A stretch of DNA of 48,994 nt, from NCBI RefSeq assembly GCF_002379585.1, contig NZ_DFUE01000056.1, positions 99,747 through 148,740 on the forward strand, given 5' to 3'. The stretch's first letter is position 1. The number at the start of each line of letters is the position of its first letter. Made by a program: the position numbers and the translations under genes. Of this stretch, positions 1 to 7,503 are shown in pieces. The notes below the pieces were generated by a model that worked only from the letters and a program-made list of their open reading frames with translations, had not been told where the DNA came from and made no database searches. The stretch is from Pseudomonas sp. UBA4194. Lineage in GTDB: Bacteria; Pseudomonadota; Gammaproteobacteria; Pseudomonadales; Pseudomonadaceae.

Positions 1-581
1 TCGTTGACCAGGTTGGCCAGGGGGCGCTCGCGCAGCGGGGGCTGGGGTGCCGCCAGCAACGATTGCAGCACGGCAAGGGGCGTTTCGGGGTCCAGCCAGG
101 CCTGCTGGCCGGCCGTATCGAGAATCAACGGCCGACGTTGATTCATCGCCGCCTGAGTCACCACAGCGGTGCTGAGCCACACCTGCTCCTGCACCGGATA
201 CGCTTCCCACACGGCGGCAAAGAACAGCGATGAGCCCTCCCCCGGCGTCAGCCAATAGGGCCGCTTGCGCACATTGCCGCGCCATTCATAGAAACCGTTC
301 GCCGGAATCAGGCAGCGCCGCAGGCGCAGGGCTTCACGAAACATCGGCTGCTCGGCCAGGGTTTCGGCACGGGCATGGGCCGGGGTTCGCGACAGGTCGG
401 TGAGCCAGGGCGGCGTCAGCCCCCAGCGCGCGCGGGCCAGGGTAGAGGCACCCTGCTCCAGACGCTGGATAAGCACCGAGTCCCCCGGCGAAATATTCCA
501 CTGGGCACGCTGGTCGGCGGGAAAACCGGCCTGCGCGGCGAAGGCCGGCGACCAGCGAAACAAGGCAAAACGTCCACACAT
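1..581 (-). CDS. yedK: SOS-response-associated peptidase (SRAP/HMCES family), 3' end cut by window
   Basis: The reading frame starts with Met-Cys-Gly-Arg-Phe, the hallmark of SRAP proteins; after Met removal Cys2 becomes the catalytic residue. These enzymes bind abasic sites in single-stranded DNA and form a stabilising thiazolidine crosslink. About 193 codons are visible, close to the family length of 200-230, so only the C-terminus is missing. An NGFYEWRG segment near the middle matches the conserved active-site block carrying the family glutamate. The frame stays open to base 1, ending with an RPLANLVN segment typical of the family. The nearest downstream genes on the same strand (DUF2007, CPXCG) lie upstream of it and point the same way, 22 bases away. 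The assignment is firm; the substrate is known only from the family. Confidence 0.93.
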   Translation of the reverse strand, partial: MCGRFALFRWSPAFAAQAGFPADQRAQWNISPGDSVLIQRLEQGASTLARARWGLTPPWLTDLSRTPAHARAETLAEQPMFREALRLRRCLIPANGFYEWRGNVRKRPYWLTPGEGSSLFFAAVWEAYPVQEQVWLSTAVVTQAAMNQRRPLILDTAGQQAWLDPETPLAVLQSLLAAPQPPLRERPLANLVN

Positions 582-603
582 CAGGCAAAGACTCTTGAGG
601 GGC

Positions 604-867
604 CTAACACAGCAAGACCCCGGGAACACTGTCGGGCTCGTCGCCCGGCATCGGCAGCGCAGCATTGTACTCACCGATCAACTGACGTGCGTAGTCGGCC
701 TGGTCATTGTCCACCAGAACACCGAGCAAACCCATGGCCGGCAGTTCGCCCATGCCCCCGACCAGATCACGGCCCGCCAGGTGCGCCACAATGCCTTCGC
801 TCTCCAGCATACCCAGCAACATCTGGGCCTCGAGCAGGCTGCCCGGTTCATAGACCCGCTGCATCAT
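604..867 (-). CDS. DUF2007-type small protein (putative signal-transducing protein)
   Basis: This 87-residue protein begins MMQRVYEPGSLLEAQMLLGM and continues with an ESEGIVAHLAGRD segment. That is the ferredoxin-like DUF2007 pattern, in which a small alpha-beta domain starts with an aspartate or proline-rich strand and a helix. The N-terminal half is the conserved domain and the C-terminal tail is rich in Pro and Asp. Its function is not established in any organism I know of; the Pfam label of signal-transducing protein is tentative. The start ATG overlaps the stop of the upstream CPXCG gene as ATGA, so the pair should be translationally coupled. Two adjacent ATG codons (867 and 864) are both possible starts. 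Confidence 0.8.
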   Translation of the reverse strand: MMQRVYEPGSLLEAQMLLGMLESEGIVAHLAGRDLVGGMGELPAMGLLGVLVDNDQADYARQLIGEYNAALPMPGDEPDSVPGVLLC

Positions 868-1046
868 TCGTTCTCGCTGCGTACGACCAGCGACCAGTCC
901 TGGCCATCGGTGTCCAGGCTGAACACGATGGGACGGCAGCACACCGGGCAGTCTTCTATATACTGCTGATCCCCGCCGGACAGGTCGAGCACGGCTTCGG
1001 CAGGCTCGCCACAGTAAGGGCAATCGTAAGACTCGGTTTCCAGCAT
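864..1046 (-). CDS. CPXCG-motif cysteine-rich small protein
   Basis: This 60-residue protein has two Cys pairs, DCPYCGE near the N-terminus and DCPVCCRP near residue 35, giving a small zinc-ribbon-like fold. It is a recognised family of Pseudomonas and other gammaproteobacteria, annotated only as CPXCG motif-containing protein. I chose the ATG at 1046 because a GGAG lies six bases before it; a TTG four codons upstream would place that GGAG inside the coding region. The stop overlaps the next start in an ATGA junction. The Cys spacing suggests metal binding, but no role is known. Confidence 0.82.
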   Translation of the reverse strand: MLETESYDCPYCGEPAEAVLDLSGGDQQYIEDCPVCCRPIVFSLDTDGQDWSLVVRSENE

Positions 1047-1177
1047 CGCGGCCTCCAACGGGTGACTTGTGCGTATAATCGGCGGTCTGTTTGCAGGTGT
1101 CCTGCGGCGCCGGCCATCGGCGCTGGCGCAGATTTTCGAACCTGCACCTTTACCCTAGCCGTTTCCTACAAGAGAGC

Positions 1178-2344
1178 ATGATGGGCGAATTCGATGCCAT
1201 CCGACCCTATGACGACGCCGAAGTACCTGCCGTTCTGGCACGGTTGCTCAGCGATCCGGCATTTCTGGATATCCTCACCCACTTTCGCTTCCCGCGACAG
1301 GCCAAGGCCCTGGGCTGGCTGCTCAAGCCGCTGATCGCGCGCCGCCTGCGCCGTGAGTTCAAAGACGTGACCGACGTCGCCAGCCTGCAGGACAAGGTCG
1401 AGTTCTACGTCGACCACACCATCGATCGCGCCACCGACGGTGTGACCTACACGGGCGTCGAGCAGTTCAAGTCCGGCAGTGCTTACCTGTTCCTGGCCAA
1501 CCACCGCGACATCGTGATGGACCCGGCCTTCGTCAACTATGCCGTGTACCATGCCGGCCTGCCGACGCCGCGCATCGCCATCGGCGACAATCTGCTGCAG
1601 AAGCCCTTCGTCAGCGACCTGATGCGCCTGAACAAGAGCTTCATCGTTCACCGCTCGCTGGTCGGCCGTCGCGAGAAGCTCGCCTCCTACCAGCTGCTGT
1701 CGGCCTACATCAATCACTCGATCCGCAACGACGTGGCGTCTATCTGGATCGCCCAGGCCGAAGGACGCGCCAAGGACGGCGACGATCGCACCGATTCGGC
1801 GATCCTCAAGATGTTCCACATGAGCCGCAAGGACGAACCGTTCGGCGAAGTCATCCGCAGCCTCAACCTCACGCCCGTGTCGATCAGCTACGAGTATGAC
1901 CCTTGCGACCAGGCCAAGGCGCGCGAGCTGTACATCCGCGCCACCAAGGGCGCCTACAACAAGGCGCCGGGTGAAGACGACGTCAGCATCGCCCAGGGCA
2001 TCACCGGCTACAAGGGCCGGGTGCACGTCAATTTTGCCGCGCCCATCGCTGCGCTGTTCGAGGACACCAAGCAGTTGGCCATCGAAGTCGACCGGCAGAT
2101 CCTCGGCGGCTATCGCCTGTTCCCGGTGCACTACCTGGCCTACGCGCAGTGGGCCGACGCCGACCCTGAGCTGCACGTGCCGGCCGCCGCCGAGCTGTTT
2201 CCCGCCGATGAGTTGGAAAAGGCCCGCGCCGAATGGCTGCGGCGCCTGCGCGAGTGCCCGGTGGAACAACGCCCGTACCTCATCGTGCAGTACGCCACCC
2301 CGGTGCGAAATCAGTATCGAGTCAAGGCTGGACTGCCGCTCTGA
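1178..2344 (+). CDS. 1-acylglycerol-3-phosphate/glycerol acyltransferase family protein
   Basis: A 388-residue PlsC-superfamily protein, predicted to move acyl chains onto glycerophospholipid precursors at the inner membrane face. The acyltransferase box is NHRDIVMDP around residues 108-116. It resembles the usual HX4D catalytic motif, but five residues separate His109 and Asp115. The protein is longer than the 240-270 residues of a typical PlsC and lacks an obvious N-terminal membrane anchor, so it belongs to the longer Pseudomonas subgroup whose exact substrate is unknown. Two adjacent ATG codons (1178, 1181) follow AAGAGAG; either may be used. A strong terminator follows directly. Family assignment is firm; specificity is inferred. 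Confidence 0.85.
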   Translation: MMGEFDAIRPYDDAEVPAVLARLLSDPAFLDILTHFRFPRQAKALGWLLKPLIARRLRREFKDVTDVASLQDKVEFYVDHTIDRATDGVTYTGVEQFKSGSAYLFLANHRDIVMDPAFVNYAVYHAGLPTPRIAIGDNLLQKPFVSDLMRLNKSFIVHRSLVGRREKLASYQLLSAYINHSIRNDVASIWIAQAEGRAKDGDDRTDSAILKMFHMSRKDEPFGEVIRSLNLTPVSISYEYDPCDQAKARELYIRATKGAYNKAPGEDDVSIAQGITGYKGRVHVNFAAPIAALFEDTKQLAIEVDRQILGGYRLFPVHYLAYAQWADADPELHVPAAAELFPADELEKARAEWLRRLRECPVEQRPYLIVQYATPVRNQYRVKAGLPL

Positions 2345-2359
2345 CCGTTCGGATGACCA

Positions 2360-2384
2360 ACGGCGCCTCAAGGGCGCCGTTTTT
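2360..2384 (+). terminator. Rho-independent terminator after the acyltransferase gene
   Basis: A perfect 8-bp stem (ACGGCGCC/GGCGCCGT) with a 5-base loop is followed by five T residues, 15 bases after the stop codon. Confidence 0.88.
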
Positions 2385-2461
2385 CATTAAAGCCCGGCGT
2401 CACACGCTCGTCATACAAACACGCCATTGTGTTGCACCTTCACACACCACGGATGTTTGTC

Positions 2462-2668
2462 ATGCTGCATGCCCAGAACCAGGACCGCCTCTATCTCATT
2501 GCCGCCAGCGACGAACAGGAAGCGCTGATCGATGCCCTGGCGTTCAATGTGCAAGATCGTCAGTGGCTGGTGTACTGCGCGCTGGGTGGGCATCAGCATG
2601 GCGACTGGCCGGAGCTTGATGTGGCGACGGGGATAAGCGTGCTGGAGTTCTATTCTCAGGCGGCTTGA
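2462..2668 (+). CDS. Conserved small hypothetical protein (68 aa)
   Basis: A short frame with strongly GC-biased third positions lies between two terminators, so it appears to be a single-gene unit. It has an NQDRLYLIAASDEQEALID segment, then QDRQWLVYCALGG and a C-terminal acidic stretch. I know of similar unnamed proteins in Pseudomonas but no function. The predicted fold is mixed alpha-beta and cytosolic; there is no signal peptide or membrane segment. The start is uncertain: ATG at 2462 is placed after MFV, and an in-frame ATG at 2453 would add three residues. Neither has a strong Shine-Dalgarno sequence. Confidence 0.7.
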   Translation: MLHAQNQDRLYLIAASDEQEALIDALAFNVQDRQWLVYCALGGHQHGDWPELDVATGISVLEFYSQAA

Positions 2669-2730
2669 GGTATTCGGTGAATGGACTGCTCACCTCAACC
2701 CCCTCTGCCCCACCCAACCCGATCCATGAA

Positions 2731-2757
2731 AAAAGCCCGCGTTCAACGCGGGCTTTT
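2731..2757. terminator. Bidirectional terminator between converging genes
   Basis: An 11-bp perfect inverted repeat (AAAAGCCCGCG and its complement) surrounds a TTCAA loop. It has A-rich and T-rich flanks, so it can stop transcripts from both the small plus-strand gene and the minus-strand lipoprotein gene. Confidence 0.9.
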
Positions 2758-2777
2758 CTTCGATGACCAACGAAAAA

Positions 2778-3371
2778 TCAGAAACTACCCCGAGCCAGCG
2801 TCTGGCCGATGGTCGCGTCCTTGAACACACGCGTCAGGGCGTCGCTCAATACATCGCTGACCAGCTTGGTGTTGGTTTCCTGATTCGGCGCCATGCCGAA
2901 ACGCTGGTTCAGCGAAGCGCCGTAGCGACCGCTGTAGTGACGACCGCCATTGGCGACATCCGCCTTGAAGGTGGCGCCGATGTTGGCTTCGGTCACGTAC
3001 ATCTTGTCTTTGGGCGACTGATACTTGAGCTCCGCCAGGGTGATGGTCAGGGTCGGCGCGCTGCCAGCACTGCCGGTGGGGGTGAAGCCCAGCAGTCGCA
3101 CGGCGGCTTCGGCCTGAGCCTGCAGCTTGGGGATCACATCATTGGCCGCGACGCTGACAGCGCTGGTCTCGGGGTACAGGCCACCGCGCGTACCCAGGGT
3201 AGGCGATCCGCGACCGTCGACCACGCGCACCACCACCGGCTGGCCCTGGCCGACCGCGGCCAATTGCGACGTCAGGCGCGGCTGCGGGCTGAGTTGCTGC
3301 GGGCTGTTGGCACAACCGACCAACGTCAGACTGGTCACAGCGATCATAGCGAACAACAGGCGTTGCAACAT
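2778..3371 (-). CDS. YajG-family lipoprotein
   Basis: The 197-residue product starts with a lipoprotein signal, MLQRLLFAMIAVTSLTLVGC; the LVGC lipobox puts the lipidated Cys near residue 20 and no Asp follows it, so outer-membrane sorting is expected. The mature part carries the YajG/DUF4810-like pattern (VVVRVVDGRG, TLTITLAELKYQ, GGRHYSGRYG). YajG proteins are putative outer-membrane lipoproteins with no defined biochemical role. I chose ATG 3371 because GGAG lies eight bases upstream; the ATG six bases before it would leave only two bases of spacing. It sits alone between the bidirectional terminator and an opposite-strand gene. Confidence 0.85.
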   Translation of the reverse strand: MLQRLLFAMIAVTSLTLVGCANSPQQLSPQPRLTSQLAAVGQGQPVVVRVVDGRGSPTLGTRGGLYPETSAVSVAANDVIPKLQAQAEAAVRLLGFTPTGSAGSAPTLTITLAELKYQSPKDKMYVTEANIGATFKADVANGGRHYSGRYGASLNQRFGMAPNQETNTKLVSDVLSDALTRVFKDATIGQTLARGSF

Positions 3372-3513
3372 GCTCATCTCTCCGGGGGAACAGGCATTCG
3401 ATGGGGAGGGAGTATAGCGGGGGCGGGACGCAACGGACCAGCGCTCCATGTCATCACCTTGTCACCCAAGCCTGCCACGCTCTGCCCTACATCAAGCCCA
3501 CGGTGAACCGCTC

Positions 3514-3747
3514 ATGCGCCTGCTCAAATCCCTGTTCGGTACCCGCCAGCCCTATCGTTGCTACGTGGCCCTCGACGGCCAGGGCCATTGCCGCGCCTTC
3601 AAGCAGTGCCAGCAACCTCCGCAAGGCGAAGGCTGGGTCGAAGTGAACGATATTCGCCCACAATGGCTCGGCCAGGCATTGCCCGCCCATGCACGCGTCA
3701 GCTCCCATGCCACGGGCGTTAGCGCCGTTCGGGCTGCGCACGCGTGA
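3514..3747 (+). CDS. Small hypothetical protein (77 aa)
   Basis: The frame has GC-rich third codon positions and starts MRLLKSLFGTRQPYRCYVAL, followed by a basic/aromatic core (GQGHCRAFKQCQQPPQGEGW) and a low-complexity C-terminus. I do not recognise the family. It diverges from the lipoprotein gene and precedes the long mqo leader. There is no predicted signal peptide, although the first eleven residues are weakly amphipathic. A short GGTG before the ATG is the only ribosome-binding candidate. The assignment as a real gene rests on codon bias and position. Confidence 0.55.
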   Translation: MRLLKSLFGTRQPYRCYVALDGQGHCRAFKQCQQPPQGEGWVEVNDIRPQWLGQALPAHARVSSHATGVSAVRAAHA

Positions 3748-3802
3748 CCGACGAGTCAGTAAAAGCCATTTAAATAACGATCAATTCCCCGCGTTTCATC
3801 GC

Positions 3803-3823
3803 TATAATCTCCCCCCGATTATA
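3803..3823 (+). promoter_or_regulatory. TATAAT -10 element inside a perfect palindrome
   Basis: TATAATC and GATTATA flank seven bases (TCCCCCC), so a consensus -10 hexamer is present on both strands. No good -35 lies 16-18 bases upstream on the plus strand (ATCAAT is the closest). It could be an activator-dependent promoter for mqo or a binding site for a dimeric protein. Confidence 0.45.
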
Positions 3824-3900
3824 AGGACGTCTCCTGATCGGGCCTCGCATTACCGCCAACGCAATCGCCTTGGCCTTCGCACCGCCCCCAGAGAGCCGCC

Positions 3901-3983
3901 CACGCAGGTCATGTACAGGCGTGCTCCCTCGCCTGCGTGAACCTGGCGCTGCCGGTTTCCAAGCAGCCTTCTTGAGGTTCACG
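3901..3983 (+). promoter_or_regulatory. Mutually exclusive RNA helices in the mqo leader
   Basis: CACGCAGG (3901-3908) is perfectly complementary to CCTGCGTG (3932-3939). CAGGCG (3916-3921) pairs with CGCCTG (3930-3935). CGTGAACCT (3936-3944) pairs with AGGTTCACG (3975-3983), with an inner GCTGC/GCAGC stem (3948-3952/3963-3967). The first helix and the third share bases 3936-3939, so they cannot form together. This is the layout of a conformational switch, though no ligand or partner is evident. Confidence 0.4.
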
Positions 3984-4331
3984 ACTCCAAAAGAGCGTGA
4001 AAAAACGGGTTTTCACAACTTCACAAGAGTGTGGCGAGCAAAATGAAAAGTCTTGCATCTGTACCAGCACCATCCGCGTCCCGAACGGCCCGAAGAAGAA
4101 GGATCGAACGCTTTCATTGAGGCGTTTCATCGCTGCTGGGGGCATTGACCATGGTCGCATTGCCCATCGGGGTCGAACGTGAGTTCATGGGCTCTGGCCT
4201 GACACCCGGTCGCGCACGCGCCGCTGCAGCGAAGCAATTGTGAAGATTCGGACATGGCGACCCAGGCCTGCACAAACTTACCGGGGTCCTATGCTGTCAA
4301 TTGGGTGCTGAAGATTTTGGAGACGCGTTAA

Positions 4332-5843
4332 ATGGCGCAAAACGAAGCAGTCGACGTGGTATTGGTAGGGGCAGGCATCATGAGTGCCACCCTGGCCGTA
4401 CTGCTCAAGGAACTCGATCCGGCACTGAAGCTGGAAGTCGTCGAGCTGATGGATTCCGGTGCTGCCGAGAGTTCCAACCCATGGAACAACGCCGGCACCG
4501 GCCACGCCGGACTGTGCGAGCTGAACTACACGCCTCAGGCGGCCGATGGTTCCATCGACATCAAGAAGGCTGTGCAGATCAACACCCAGTTCGAGGTGTC
4601 GAAACAGTTCTGGGCCTACCTCACCAAACAGAGCAGCTTCGGCTCGGCCAGGTCTTTCATCAGCCCGGTACCCCATCTGAGCTATGTGGAAGGTGACAAG
4701 GGCGTCGCGTTCCTCAAGAAACGCTTCGAGATGCTCAAGCAGCATCACGCCTTCGCCGACATGGAATACACCGAAGACAAGGCGAAGATGACCGAGTGGA
4801 TGCCACTGATGATGCCCGGCCGCCCTGCCGACCAGCACATCAGCGCCACGCGGGTGATGGGCGGTACCGACGTCAACTTCGGCGCGCTCACCAACAAGCT
4901 GCTGGCCCACCTGTCCAACGCGCCCGGCGCCCAGGTCAAGTACTGCAAGAAAGTCACCGGCCTGACCCGCAAGGGCAAGGGCTGGTCGGTCAGCATCAAG
5001 GACGTCAACAGCGGCAGTACCCGCGAAATCGATGCCAGCTTCGTGTTCCTGGGTGCCGGCGGCGCAGCGCTGCCGCTGCTGCAGATGTCGGGCATCGAGG
5101 AAGGCAAGGGCTTCGGCGGCTTCCCGGTCAGCGGCCAGTGGCTGCGCTGCGACAACCCCGAAGTGGTCAAGCGCCACCAGGCCAAGGTCTACAGCCAGGC
5201 GGCAGTGGGCTCGCCACCAATGTCGGTACCGCATCTGGACACCCGCGTGGTCGATGGCAAGAAATCGCTGCTGTTCGGACCCTACGCCGGCTTCACCACC
5301 AAGTTCCTCAAGCACGGCTCGTTCCTCGACCTGCCGCTGTCGGTACGCGCCGCCAACATCGGCCCGATGCTGGCCGTGGCGCGGGACAACATGGACCTCA
5401 CCAAGTACCTGATGAGCGAAGTCCGCCAGTCCATGGAACAACGCCTGGATTCGCTGCGCCGCTTCTACCCTGAAGCCAAGGCTGAAGACTGGCGCCTGGA
5501 AGTGGCTGGCCAACGCGTGCAGATCATCAAGAAAGACCGGAACAAAGGCGGTGTGCTGCAATTCGGTACCGAGCTGGTGTCGGCTGCCGACGGTTCGCTG
5601 GCCGCCTTGCTGGGGGCCTCGCCGGGTGCATCGGTCACCGTGTCGATCATGCTCGATCTGCTGGAACGTTGCTTCCCCGAACAGACCCGTTCGGCCGCCT
5701 GGACGGCCAAGCTGGGCGAGATCTTCCCGGCGCGGGAAAAGGCTCTGGCAGAAGATGCCGAGCTCTATCGTCGGGTCAGCAGCGAAAGCGATGTCGCGCT
5801 CGAACTGGTGGAAAAACCCAGCGGTGCGCAGCATTACGCCTGA
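4332..5843 (+). CDS. mqo: Malate:quinone oxidoreductase
   Basis: A 503-residue FAD enzyme that oxidises malate to oxaloacetate at the inner face of the membrane and passes electrons to quinone, standing in for or complementing NAD-dependent malate dehydrogenase in the TCA cycle. The N-terminus has the dinucleotide-binding strand VDVVLVGAGIMSATLAVLL. Conserved Mqo blocks follow: SSNPWNNAGTGHAGLCELNY, a QINTQFEVSKQFW helix and GASPGASVTVSIMLDLLERC near the end. Length matches the family (about 500). GGAG lies ten bases before the ATG. The gene stands alone between a very long leader and a strong terminator, implying its own regulation. A second mqo paralogue is common in Pseudomonas but is not in this window. 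Confidence 0.97.
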   Translation: MAQNEAVDVVLVGAGIMSATLAVLLKELDPALKLEVVELMDSGAAESSNPWNNAGTGHAGLCELNYTPQAADGSIDIKKAVQINTQFEVSKQFWAYLTKQSSFGSARSFISPVPHLSYVEGDKGVAFLKKRFEMLKQHHAFADMEYTEDKAKMTEWMPLMMPGRPADQHISATRVMGGTDVNFGALTNKLLAHLSNAPGAQVKYCKKVTGLTRKGKGWSVSIKDVNSGSTREIDASFVFLGAGGAALPLLQMSGIEEGKGFGGFPVSGQWLRCDNPEVVKRHQAKVYSQAAVGSPPMSVPHLDTRVVDGKKSLLFGPYAGFTTKFLKHGSFLDLPLSVRAANIGPMLAVARDNMDLTKYLMSEVRQSMEQRLDSLRRFYPEAKAEDWRLEVAGQRVQIIKKDRNKGGVLQFGTELVSAADGSLAALLGASPGASVTVSIMLDLLERCFPEQTRSAAWTAKLGEIFPAREKALAEDAELYRRVSSESDVALELVEKPSGAQHYA

Positions 5844-5853
5844 TCCAGCCAAT

Positions 5854-5882
5854 AAAAAAACGCCCCGAGGGGCGTTTTTTTT
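5854..5882. terminator. Terminator after mqo, bidirectional
   Basis: A CGCCC/GGGCG stem with a CGAG loop is extended by seven or eight A-T pairs on each side. It can serve mqo and the converging PA4642-like gene. Confidence 0.9.
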
Positions 5883-5893
5883 GGACTGATGAA

Positions 5894-6181
5894 TCAGCCG
5901 CGGGCTTTGTCGATCAGCTCGATGTAGTCCGCCGCGTTGCGCTGATCACGGATCAGGGTAACGAAATCATTGCCGTGTTCGTCCTTGCCATCCAGGTCGT
6001 AGCCGGCCTCCTTGAAGAACACCAGGAAACGCTCGAAGTCATCGACACGCAGGCCGCGGTAGGCCTTGACCAGTTTATGCAGCGACGGCGAAGTGGCATC
6101 GACCGGTTCGAAATCCAGGAACAACTTGATCTGCGCGTCGCCGATCTCGTCACCAATCAACTGCTTCTTGTCTTTACGCAT
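5894..6181 (-). CDS. PA4642-family conserved protein
   Basis: A 95-residue soluble protein starting MRKDKKQLIGDEIGDAQIKL, conserved in Pseudomonas beside mqo and hpt (PA4642 in PAO1, from memory). The sequence is acidic and helical (FERFLVFFKEAGYDLDGKDE) with no Cys motif, signal or membrane segment. Its function is unknown. ATG 6181 is supported by GGAG seven bases upstream; longer frames starting further up have no ribosome site. It converges on mqo at a shared terminator and lies 69 bases after the secreted-protein gene, possibly in the same transcript. Confidence 0.8.
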   Translation of the reverse strand: MRKDKKQLIGDEIGDAQIKLFLDFEPVDATSPSLHKLVKAYRGLRVDDFERFLVFFKEAGYDLDGKDEHGNDFVTLIRDQRNAADYIELIDKARG

Positions 6182-6250
6182 TACCGACTCCAACTCGCTA
6201 TCACGGCTATTCCACGGGGCAGGCAGTTTACCCCCGTGCAAGGCTCGGGC

Positions 6251-6721
6251 TCAACGCGCGCGTACGCTGCCCGTGTGCAGGTCGGCCCAGATGTGACCGT
6301 TGGCGTAGGTGAGGAACTGCACATACACGGTGTCGTTGCGCAACAGGTCCAGCAGGATCCGGTACTGGTTCAACGGGTAGGTGAGCGTGAGGGTTTTGCT
6401 GGCTTCGTCGAATGTCGGCTTCTTCAAGCTTTTGCTTTCACCATCGAAGGTGATCAACACCTGGGCCAGGCTGGCGCCCTTGTTCAAGGTCTTGCCCTTG
6501 AGGCGCAGCAACATCGGCGCGGTGACCGGAATGGGCTGCTGGTTGGAATGACGTTGGTTGCCCATCACCACCGAGTAATCGGTGACCTGCAGCAGCTGTT
6601 GCTGCTCGGGATTGCCGTCGCGCAGAGTCTGCTCGTCGGGCGGTAGAAACTGCCCGTGCATCGGTGCGGCCGCGAGCGGCAAGCTCATCGACAGGGCTAA
6701 AGCAGCAACGGTCAGGCGCAT
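6251..6721 (-). CDS. Exported DUF2057-like protein
   Basis: The 156-residue product has a clear Sec signal, MRLTVAALALSMSLPLAAA, with cleavage expected after AAA. The mature protein contains KGKTLNKGASLAQVLITFDG and YPLNQYRILLDLLRNDTVYV, resembling the YccT/DUF2057 group of periplasmic proteins; this assignment is tentative. No enzymatic motif is visible. GAGGA lies eight bases before ATG 6721. It is located between hpt and the PA4642-like gene on the same strand with a 65-base gap to hpt, so it could be read through from the hpt promoter. Function is unknown. Confidence 0.72.
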   Translation of the reverse strand: MRLTVAALALSMSLPLAAAPMHGQFLPPDEQTLRDGNPEQQQLLQVTDYSVVMGNQRHSNQQPIPVTAPMLLRLKGKTLNKGASLAQVLITFDGESKSLKKPTFDEASKTLTLTYPLNQYRILLDLLRNDTVYVQFLTYANGHIWADLHTGSVRAR

Positions 6722-6786
6722 GGCATGGTTCCTCAGGGGAAATATCAATGTAGCACCGGCGTAAGCCGGGTCCGGGACCGACGCGA

Positions 6787-7344
6787 TCAGAGCCCTTTCA
6801 CCGCATAAATCCCTGCCGCATTGCGCCAGTAACCCTTGTAATCCATACCATACCCAAAGATATACCGATCGATGCACGGCAACCCCACGAAGTCGGCCTT
6901 GAGGTCCGGGCTGGCCTTGCGGTCATGGTCCTTGTCGATCAGCACCGCGGTATGCACCGCACGCGCGCCGGCATGCTTGCAGAAGTCAATGATGGCGCTG
7001 AGGGTATGACCCTCGTCGAGAATGTCATCGATGATCAGCACATCGCGGTCGATGAACGATATCTCCGGCTTGGCCTTCCAGAACAGATCACCGCCGCGGG
7101 TCTCGTTGCGGTAGCGGGTGGCGTGCAGGTAGGACGCTTCCAGCGGGAAATTCAGATGCGTGAGCAGTTTGCCGGAGAAGATCAGCCCGCCGTTCATCAC
7201 GCAGAACACCACCGGGTTGCGCTCGGCCAGTTCGGCGTTGATCTGTGCGCCGACCTTGGCAATCGCCGCTTCGACTTCGGCTTCGGTATACAGGCAGTCA
7301 GCTTCGCGCATGACTTGACGGATGTGCTCGAGATCAGCGGACAT
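6787..7344 (-). CDS. hpt: Hypoxanthine-guanine phosphoribosyltransferase
   Basis: A 185-residue type I phosphoribosyltransferase that salvages hypoxanthine and guanine to IMP and GMP using PRPP in the cytosol. The PRPP loop is DRDVLIIDDILDEGHTL, with paired aspartates followed by the D-E-G-H-T turn; FCVMNGGLIFSGKL is the N-terminal substrate loop region. Length fits the bacterial family (175-190). GGAG lies six bases before ATG 7344. It diverges from upp, so purine and pyrimidine salvage share one intergenic region of 159 bases. The enzyme class is certain; preference between hypoxanthine and guanine cannot be read from the sequence alone. Confidence 0.95.
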   Translation of the reverse strand: MSADLEHIRQVMREADCLYTEAEVEAAIAKVGAQINAELAERNPVVFCVMNGGLIFSGKLLTHLNFPLEASYLHATRYRNETRGGDLFWKAKPEISFIDRDVLIIDDILDEGHTLSAIIDFCKHAGARAVHTAVLIDKDHDRKASPDLKADFVGLPCIDRYIFGYGMDYKGYWRNAAGIYAVKGL

Positions 7345-7503
7345 GGCGCTCTCCAGGGGGGCGGTGCGAGAAAAGCGGGCAAAGGTACGCACACAGCGGG
7401 GACGAATCAAGCATTTGTGGACTAACGTGCAGTATGTCTATAGGACAGCCCGACACAATAGATTAATCTAGCGCGGTTTTTTGCCCGCCCGGAGCCATTC
7501 CCC

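Larger units (their letters stand above)
3748..4331 (+). promoter_or_regulatory. 584-base structured leader/promoter region upstream of mqo
   Basis: No convincing gene lies in this gap. It opens with a perfect TATAAT (3803-3808) and then holds at least five possible hairpins: 3901-3939, 3916-3935, 3936-3983, 3997-4016 and 4140-4165. A 13-base sequence, GCGTTTCATCGCT, occurs at 3791-3803 over the promoter and again at 4122-4134 far downstream. If transcription starts near 3815, mqo would have a leader of about 500 bases, long for a metabolic gene. An open frame runs from about 3834 to 4046 but has no credible start or ribosome site. Function is inferred only from structure. Confidence 0.5.

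Noticed and set aside
3911..3916. TGTACA in the mqo leader as a LitR half-site
   Set aside because: There is no second half-site 12 bases away on either side, so it is a chance match.
3834..4046. Possible small gene within the mqo leader
   Set aside because: The frame is open for about 70 codons but has no ATG or GTG near a ribosome site, mixed third-position GC and no recognisable peptide; structure elements fit better.
4278..5852. Minus-strand frame of about 520 codons opposite mqo
   Set aside because: mqo is certain from motifs and length; the antisense peptide has no domain and no ribosome site.
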